Source: Candidatus Bathyarchaeota archaeon (GTDB taxonomy: Archaea > Thermoproteota > CALKCG01 > B24 > JAGTQN01). Taken from it: a stretch of DNA of 18,958 nucleotides. The stretch covers positions 1 to 18,958 of the forward strand of contig JAGTQN010000022.1 in assembly GCA_018396395.1 (NCBI GenBank). Direction: 5' to 3'. The notes under the pieces are model-generated. The model worked only from the letters and a program-made list of their open reading frames with translations, had not been told where the DNA came from and ran no database searches. The translations under genes and the position numbers were made by a program. How positions within the stretch are numbered: the first letter of the stretch is position 1; each line of letters opens with the position of its first letter. Below, in pieces: positions 13,994 through 18,958 of the stretch.

Positions 13994-15358
13994 ATGGAAA
14001 TGGAACCCGTTTTTCTCCACATAGGCATTGATGATACCGATTCACCAAGGGGTGGATGCACGACTTACATAGGTGCCCTACTTGTTGAGCGCCTCTCTAA
14101 GCTTGGTCTGAAGTTCATAGATTACCCAAACCTTGTAAGACTTAATCCAAACGTCCCTTGGAAAACGAGGGGAAACGGAGCCGTTTCCTTGAGGATCTTC
14201 GGAAGCCAAGAAGCCATAGAGAAGGCCAAGGAGGTTATCATAACCGTTGTAGAAGAGGAGTCAGATTTCGATTGGAATGGAACGGATCCAGGCTTGGTTT
14301 TCATCTACGGAGAATTGCCCCAGGAACTGACATCCTTTAGCAATAGGGCGATCCAAAGCCTCGTAACCATGAAGGAAGCCATCGATCTTATAAAGCATTT
14401 TGGAGGAGAGGCGATAGGCTACAAAAGAGGCAGGGGGATCATAGGAGCCCTAGCAGCCATAGGGGAAAGGCTCCAAGGCGATCACACCTACGAACTCATC
14501 GCCTATAGAAAAAAAGAGAATAGGGACCTTCCAAGAGGAGTTGATGAGGATTCTGCCAGAACAATGGATCGAGAAACGTATCCCGAAACCTTTAACAATC
14601 TAGATCCCGAAACGGGAAGAATCCTCGTAACTCCTAGGGGTCCTGATCCTGTCCTATATGGGATAAGGGGCGAAAGTCCAGAAGTCGTTTACAGGGCCCA
14701 TGGGATGGTGAAGGTTTACGAGGAAATTGAACGATGGGTCATATTCAGAACAAATCATGGAACGGATTCCCACCTAAGACCAACGATGGGACTTTCATTG
14801 GCTAAGCCATACATGCCCATCATAGCCATGGGAAGGGTTTTGAGGGCTCCAAGAAGAATAGAAGGAGGCCATGTCCTTTTCTCCATAACTGATGGAATCC
14901 GTTCCATCAACTGCGCAGCCTATGAACCCACTGGAGACTTTCGAAGGATCGTCGAGAAACTGATCGAGGGAGATCTCGTGGAGATATATGGGGGCGTAAG
15001 GCCCGCTTCTAGGAACTATCCCATTACGATTAACCTAGAGAAGCTCCGCATCCTTAAGCTAGCTCCCAAATATTCCTTGGAAAATCCCCTATGTCCCTCT
15101 TGTGGAAAACGCATGAAGTCGATGGGGAAGGAAAAGGGCTTTAGATGCGATGCCTGCGGCTTTAAGGATAGGGAGGCGAAGAAGATTGTGAAGGAAGTAG
15201 CGAGGGACATAACAGAAGGCCTCTACATTCCTCCTCCAAGATGCCACCGACACCTTACAAAGCCCCTAGTAAGATATGGAAGGGAGAAGCTTAATCCTTG
15301 GTCTTTGACCCAAGAACCTTCATGCCTTCGCCTCTTTACTCCCTGGCATGAACCATGA
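13994..15358 (+). CDS. tiaS: tRNA(Ile2) 2-agmatinylcytidine synthetase
   Basis: TiaS attaches agmatine to C34 of the CAU anticodon of tRNA(Ile2) using ATP, so that the tRNA reads AUA; it is essential and archaea-specific. It fits this AUA-rich genome. Residues about 10-22 carry the hallmark GIDDTDSPRGGCTTY of the kinase-like domain. The central part has GYKRGRGIIGALAAIG and the conserved RTMDRETYPETFNN. An OB-fold follows (about 270-350), then a zinc ribbon with CPSC and CDAC pairs, and a C-terminal LYIPPPRCHRHLTKPLVRYG. Its length, about 455 residues, is near the family norm. The frame is open from ATG 13967; I chose 13994, which has GGAG (13979-13982) 11 bases upstream, and ATG 14000 is an equally good alternative with GGAAGG. 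It follows polB by about 190 bases, so co-transcription is uncertain. Confidence 0.95.
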   Translation: MEMEPVFLHIGIDDTDSPRGGCTTYIGALLVERLSKLGLKFIDYPNLVRLNPNVPWKTRGNGAVSLRIFGSQEAIEKAKEVIITVVEEESDFDWNGTDPGLVFIYGELPQELTSFSNRAIQSLVTMKEAIDLIKHFGGEAIGYKRGRGIIGALAAIGERLQGDHTYELIAYRKKENRDLPRGVDEDSARTMDRETYPETFNNLDPETGRILVTPRGPDPVLYGIRGESPEVVYRAHGMVKVYEEIERWVIFRTNHGTDSHLRPTMGLSLAKPYMPIIAMGRVLRAPRRIEGGHVLFSITDGIRSINCAAYEPTGDFRRIVEKLIEGDLVEIYGGVRPASRNYPITINLEKLRILKLAPKYSLENPLCPSCGKRMKSMGKEKGFRCDACGFKDREAKKIVKEVARDITEGLYIPPPRCHRHLTKPLVRYGREKLNPWSLTQEPSCLRLFTPWHEP

Positions 15359-15378
15359 TCCAGCCCTTTTTCCGAAAA

Positions 15379-15390
15379 CTTATTTTTAAT
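15379..15390 (+). promoter_or_regulatory. TATA-like box of the glycerate kinase gene
   Basis: CTTATTTTTAAT is centred about 24 bases before the ATG at 15408, consistent with a leaderless or nearly leaderless transcript. No ribosome site stands before that ATG. Confidence 0.45.
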
Positions 15391-15407
15391 CCATTCCTCA
15401 ATGGAAG

Positions 15408-16802
15408 ATGGATAAAGCCATGGAAATCCTGAACAAGGCCTCAATCCTGGATAATGCTGCCTCGGATAAGGAGAGGGAAGCCAGAAGGATAGCCTTAGAG
15501 GTTTTGAAGGCTGGGGTTGAAGCCGTTGATCCAAGGCTTGCCGTGAATAGCTTCGTAAAGAGACATGGAAACGTCCTTAAGATTGGAAGCCTAACCCTTG
15601 ACCTAAAGGCCTTCGATAGGATCCTAGTCGTTGGGGGAGGGAAGGCTAGCGGAGCCATGGCCGAGGCCCTTGAAGGAATCCTGAGCGACCACATTTCCTC
15701 CGGCCTCGTCAACGTTCTTAGGGGAACGGCCTCGGACTTTAGGACCCAGCGCATAGCCTTTAACGAGGCTGGTCATCCAATACCGGACAAGGATGGCTTA
15801 GAGGGCTCCAGGAAGATCCTAGAGCTTATGAGGGGCTTGGATGATAGAACCCTTGTTTTCTGTCTCATCTCAGGTGGGGGTTCAGCCCTTATGCCCCTTC
15901 CCGCCACTGGTATAAGCTTGGAGGATAAACAGAGCCTTACTCAAATCCTTGTGAACAGGACTCCAGCGACGATTAAGGAGGTTAACGCCGTTAGGAAGCA
16001 TATCTCAGCCATTAAGGGTGGACAATTGGCAAGGGCTGCCTATCCGGCAACTGTGGTAAGCCTCATTCTTTCGGACATCGTAGGAGACCCCCTCGATTCC
16101 ATAGCTTCCGGTCCAACAGTTCCCGACACATCGACCTTTCGTGATGCCAAAGAAGTCCTTGACAGATACGGGGTCTGGACATCAACCCCCGATTCCATAA
16201 AGAGAAGAATCGAGGCAGGTTTAAGGGGTGAAATCCCAGAAACACCAAAACCAGGGGATAGAATCTTCCAAAGGGTCCATAACATAATCATCGGAAACAA
16301 TCGACTGGCAGCCGAGGCTGCTTGCAGGAAGGCTGAGGGGCTTGGCTGTAGAACCCTCCTCCTTTCATCCCTTATCCAAGGTGAGGCAAGGCATGTAGGA
16401 ACTGTCTATGCTGGAATCATGGCTGAGGTTCTAATCTCTGGAAAACCCGTTGAGAGGCCGGCGGTCATCGTTGCTGGCGGTGAAACTACCGTCACGGTAA
16501 CAGGTTCTGGCAAAGGAGGAAGGAACCAGGAACTCGTCCTTGGGGCTTCCCTTGCCCTCCAAGGTTTAAAGGGCGTAGCGATAGCCTCCATAGGAACCGA
16601 TGGCCTAGATGGGCCTACAGATGCTGCTGGTGCGATAGCGGATGGCTATACCATCGAGAGGGCTCGCGGAATGGGTCTGGATCCCATGGAGTTCTTAAGG
16701 AACAACGATTCCTATAGTTTCTTCTTAGCTCTAAAGGATCTGATCTTCACTGGTCCGACGAAGACGAATGTCAACGACCTTGCGGTTTTGGTGATCCTAT
16801 AG
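15408..16802 (+). CDS. Glycerate 2-kinase (DUF4147/MOFRL family)
   Basis: It phosphorylates D-glycerate, by family precedent in archaea to 2-phosphoglycerate, which enters lower glycolysis. The 464 residues are typical. The N-terminal DUF4147 domain shows VVGGGKASGAMAEALEG (75-90), the AGHPIPDKDG turn, ISGGGSALMPLP (154-165) and LSDIVGDPLDSIASGPTVPD (221-240). The C-terminal MOFRL domain shows VAGGETTVTVTGSGKGGRNQ and GTDGLDGPTDAAGA, then a final TGPTKTNVNDLAVLVI. The start ATG 15408 fits the TATA spacing; ATG 15420 is the alternative. It sits 49 bases after tiaS with its own promoter candidate, and converges with the tldE-like gene. In archaea this enzyme serves non-phosphorylative Entner-Doudoroff or serine/glycerate metabolism; which one cannot be decided from this window. 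Confidence 0.93.
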   Translation: MDKAMEILNKASILDNAASDKEREARRIALEVLKAGVEAVDPRLAVNSFVKRHGNVLKIGSLTLDLKAFDRILVVGGGKASGAMAEALEGILSDHISSGLVNVLRGTASDFRTQRIAFNEAGHPIPDKDGLEGSRKILELMRGLDDRTLVFCLISGGGSALMPLPATGISLEDKQSLTQILVNRTPATIKEVNAVRKHISAIKGGQLARAAYPATVVSLILSDIVGDPLDSIASGPTVPDTSTFRDAKEVLDRYGVWTSTPDSIKRRIEAGLRGEIPETPKPGDRIFQRVHNIIIGNNRLAAEAACRKAEGLGCRTLLLSSLIQGEARHVGTVYAGIMAEVLISGKPVERPAVIVAGGETTVTVTGSGKGGRNQELVLGASLALQGLKGVAIASIGTDGLDGPTDAAGAIADGYTIERARGMGLDPMEFLRNNDSYSFFLALKDLIFTGPTKTNVNDLAVLVIL

Positions 16803-16882
16803 CCTAGGTAAGCGCTATGCCTTAGAGGCTTCTAAACCCTCCAACCCTTCGAGCCTAGTAAAGCCATTAGCCTCCTCGATCC
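16803..16882. other. Short convergent intergenic region
   Basis: Eighty bases separate the two converging stops. AGCCT (about 16801-16805) and AGGCT (16827-16831) could form a weak hairpin, and CCTAGG is a short palindrome. No clear oligo-T terminator is visible for either gene. Confidence 0.35.
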
Positions 16883-18253
16883 TTATTTTCCCGCTAGCCT
16901 TACCTCGGAGACCTTTATGGCTGGGAAGAAATGCCCCCTTCCTATCGTGCGCCCTTCCTTCGAAATTAACTCTATACGCTTGAGGATCTCGACGATGTGG
17001 CCTCCAATCATGAGATTCTTAACCGGATGTGCCCTTTCCCCCCTTTCGATAAGAAAGCCCTCGTCGATCGTGGAGGAAAGTTCTCCTGAGACCATGTTTG
17101 GTGTTAAAGAAGCTCTAGAAATGAGGATTCCCTTCTGGATTTCCTCGATCATCTCATCCATCGTTCCATCCCCTGGCTTTACCATAACATTCGTAGGTCC
17201 AGCCCCCACATAACCTCCATAGCCCATTCTCTTCGCATGACCAGTTGTTTTTACGCCCATGATTCCAGCAGAATAGGAATTATGGAGGAAGGAAACGAGC
17301 ACACCCTGGCTTACGACTTTAAGGGGCCTGCTAGGAACTCCCTCCCCATCATAGGTGGAGCTGGAAATGGCACCAGGGATCGTTCCATCATCCTTGATTT
17401 CAAAGGAGGCCGGGGCGATCTGCCTTCCTAGGAGATTGTATGCGAAGGTTCGGGCTTTAGCGGCTTCCTCACCAGAGGAAGCCGCTAGAAGGGCACCACA
17501 AAGGGATTGAGTCGTATCGGGCGATAGAACGACGGGGAGGTTGCCACCCTCTATGCGCCTCGATCGAAATTGTTCAATGGCCTTTTTGGCAGCCGTAGCC
17601 CCTATTTTCTCGAAGTCCATGTCTGCTAGGGACCTAGAAACATCATATTCATAGGAGCTTCCCACATCTTCTCCATCCCTGTAGGTTGGAGCTATGTAAG
17701 CGGATATGAAGGTCCCCTCACTTTCAACATCCACGCCTGTAGAGGTCATAAGAAGGCTTTTACCATGGCCCGCCAAGAGGCTTCCACGGTATAAGGCTTC
17801 CTTTCTCACACCCTCTACGGCTTCTATCATTCTCCTGGCAAGCTCCCCTGCCTCCTCAAGCCTTAAAGCTTCAATTTCCTTATCGAAAAGTCCTGGAACC
17901 TCTGATGCCTTGGATGGTTCAGGAATTCCTTGAAAATAGGGATCGGGCTGGGCTGTCCTCGAGAAGGCTATGGCGCGCCTTATTGTTGTCTCAACATCTA
18001 GGGGCTCAAGACTCTGGGTGAAGGCGACTCCTAATCCTTTATTCTTAAAAACCCTGACACCCAATCCTAGATCCAGCCGTGAAGTAGCCTCCTTGATTCC
18101 CCTACCGAGGATTGGGATGCTCAAGGATCGGGAGTAAAGGACGAAGATATCGAAGGCATCTAGGACTTCCTTAGAAAGGAGCTTAAAAGCCTCCTCAGCG
18201 GGCTTAACCAGGTCTGGTAGGGTTTGCTCCTCCTTAGGCATTGTTTCTTTCAC
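16883..18253 (-). CDS. tldE: TldE/PmbA-like subunit of the TldD-TldE protease
   Basis: The non-catalytic partner of the TldD metalloprotease. In E. coli the TldD-TldE heterodimer matures microcin B17 and degrades unfolded CcdA; the archaeal substrates are unknown. The 456 residues fit PmbA/TldE. Recognisable parts are an N-terminal domain with LGLGVRVFKNKGLGVAFTQS, and a C-terminal domain with GGNLPVVLSPDTTQSL, VSQGVLVSFLHNSYSAGIMG and ELSSTIDEGFLIERGE. The HExxxH zinc motif of TldD is absent, as expected for this subunit. The start is GTG 18253, three bases after the tldD stop; ATG 18241, with GAGGGG upstream, is an alternative. The gene is clearly translated together with tldD. Confidence in family is high. 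Confidence 0.93.
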   Translation of the reverse strand: MKETMPKEEQTLPDLVKPAEEAFKLLSKEVLDAFDIFVLYSRSLSIPILGRGIKEATSRLDLGLGVRVFKNKGLGVAFTQSLEPLDVETTIRRAIAFSRTAQPDPYFQGIPEPSKASEVPGLFDKEIEALRLEEAGELARRMIEAVEGVRKEALYRGSLLAGHGKSLLMTSTGVDVESEGTFISAYIAPTYRDGEDVGSSYEYDVSRSLADMDFEKIGATAAKKAIEQFRSRRIEGGNLPVVLSPDTTQSLCGALLAASSGEEAAKARTFAYNLLGRQIAPASFEIKDDGTIPGAISSSTYDGEGVPSRPLKVVSQGVLVSFLHNSYSAGIMGVKTTGHAKRMGYGGYVGAGPTNVMVKPGDGTMDEMIEEIQKGILISRASLTPNMVSGELSSTIDEGFLIERGERAHPVKNLMIGGHIVEILKRIELISKEGRTIGRGHFFPAIKVSEVRLAGK

Positions 18254-18256
18254 CCC

Positions 18257-18958
18257 TCAGCGCCTTCCTCCGACAACGATTCCCTCGATCCTTATATGAG
18301 GGGAGCCAGAATCTACAGGAACGGCCTGATTGTCCTTTCCGCAGGTTCCAGGAGCTTCAACCTTCAGGTCCTTGCCGACGGCTGTCACATTCTTAAGGGC
18401 ATCAAGAGTAATTCCGCTTATTGCAACATCCCTAAGATGCTCCGTTAGCTCACCGTCCTTTATCAGCCAACCTTCCTCAACTTTACATGTGAACTGACCC
18501 TTCTCAGTTTCCACATAGCCGTATTGGCTTCCGGAAAGGTAGACGCCGAGGTCTATATCCTCAAGGATCTCTTCAAGGCTGAAGTCTCCAGGAGCGAAAT
18601 ATGTATTCGACATACGAACTATGGGTGGAAACTGGTGGGATTGGGCCCTAGCGCTTCCCTTTGGCTCCGCCTTCAGCTTGGCAGCCGATTCAAGGGAATG
18701 GAGGAAGCCTTTAAGGATGCCTCTATCTACGATGATATGGGGCATCGCCTTCGTACCCTCGTGGTCGTAGATAAAATGCCCATTTCTGGGCATCGTAGGA
18801 TCGTCGATGATGGTGACTAGCTCGCTCGCAACCATCTGTCCAAGCTTATCCGAAACGATCGATTGTCCCCCGAAGACGAGATCCCCCTCGCTATTATGTC
18901 CGAATGCCTCATGAACGAAGAGCCCCCCAACCTTTTGATCTAGGACAACCGTGAAGGT
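18257..18958 (-). CDS. tldD: TldD zinc metalloprotease, 3' part (5' end outside window)
   Basis: The frame is open to the window edge, so only the last 233 residues or so are seen; a whole TldD has about 460. The first visible stretch holds the catalytic zinc motif HEAFGH, followed by NSEGDLVFGGQSIVSDKLG and the metal-site region. The conserved Cys lies in APGTCGKDNQAVPVDSGSP, close to GMCGKDGQGVPV of E. coli TldD. All expected active-site residues of this half are present, so it should be the active subunit. The frame continues upstream of the ATG at 18835, which must not be taken as the start. It is followed after three bases by tldE, an operon order common for this pair. Confidence 0.94.
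   Translation of the reverse strand, partial: TFTVVLDQKVGGLFVHEAFGHNSEGDLVFGGQSIVSDKLGQMVASELVTIIDDPTMPRNGHFIYDHEGTKAMPHIIVDRGILKGFLHSLESAAKLKAEPKGSARAQSHQFPPIVRMSNTYFAPGDFSLEEILEDIDLGVYLSGSQYGYVETEKGQFTCKVEEGWLIKDGELTEHLRDVAISGITLDALKNVTAVGKDLKVEAPGTCGKDNQAVPVDSGSPHIRIEGIVVGGRR

Noticed and set aside
16883..18958. TldD-TldE as a sign of a microcin or peptide-modification cluster
   Set aside because: No precursor peptide, cyclodehydratase or dedicated transporter lies nearby; these genes are common housekeeping genes in archaea.
1..18958. CRISPR array, rRNA, tRNA or integrase genes
   Set aside because: Scanning both strands by eye showed no regularly spaced repeats, no cloverleaf candidates and no recombinase motifs.

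Overview
The window looks like chromosomal DNA of a thermophilic archaeon, most likely a TACK-type lineage; I cannot place it further. The archaeal evidence is a clear tRNA(Ile2) agmatidine synthetase (TiaS, archaea-specific), an archaeal-type family B DNA polymerase, a lone TRAM-domain protein, AT-rich TATA-like boxes 25-35 bases before several starts with almost no leader, and heavy use of AGG and ATA codons. There are no phage, CRISPR, tRNA or rRNA genes.

Layout. (1) 1-1010: one orphan gene (392-886) lies between long inverted repeats (115-174 and 905-963). The right copy belongs to a 103-bp, MITE-like unit (905-1007) with 17-bp terminal inverted repeats. (2) 1102-3424: a two-gene operon of a DUF1537 acid-sugar kinase and a PdxA-family dehydrogenase, the known pair for D-threonate/D-erythronate breakdown. 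(3) 3688-3960, minus strand: a small TRAM-domain RNA-binding protein with a structured leader. (4) 4362-5648: a LarA-family nickel-pincer hydroxyacid racemase/epimerase behind a region dense in dyads and a tandem repeat. (5) 5991-8755: an ABC exporter with an N-terminal PH-like domain, followed by its DUF1854 partner. (6) 8964-10256, minus strand: a class II HMG-CoA reductase for the mevalonate/archaeal lipid pathway. (7) 10446-11252: a TIM-barrel sugar isomerase/epimerase. (8) 11409-13805: a family B DNA polymerase whose polymerase motifs are intact but whose proofreading exonuclease site is mostly lost. (9) 13994-15358: TiaS. (10) 15408-16802: glycerate 2-kinase. (11) 16883-18958, minus strand: tldE/pmbA-like and the 3' part of tldD.

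How the genes may work together. Kinase, PdxA, LarA-type epimerase, TIM-barrel isomerase and glycerate 2-kinase suggest that this region handles four- and three-carbon sugar acids, feeding dihydroxyacetone phosphate and 2-phosphoglycerate into central metabolism. Only kinase plus PdxA is an operon; the rest is inference from family knowledge and proximity. The observations most worth checking are the exonuclease-degenerate polymerase, the possible erythronate/threonate C2-epimerase role of the LarA homologue, the PH-ABC/DUF1854 exporter in an archaeon, and the nested inverted repeats around the first gene.
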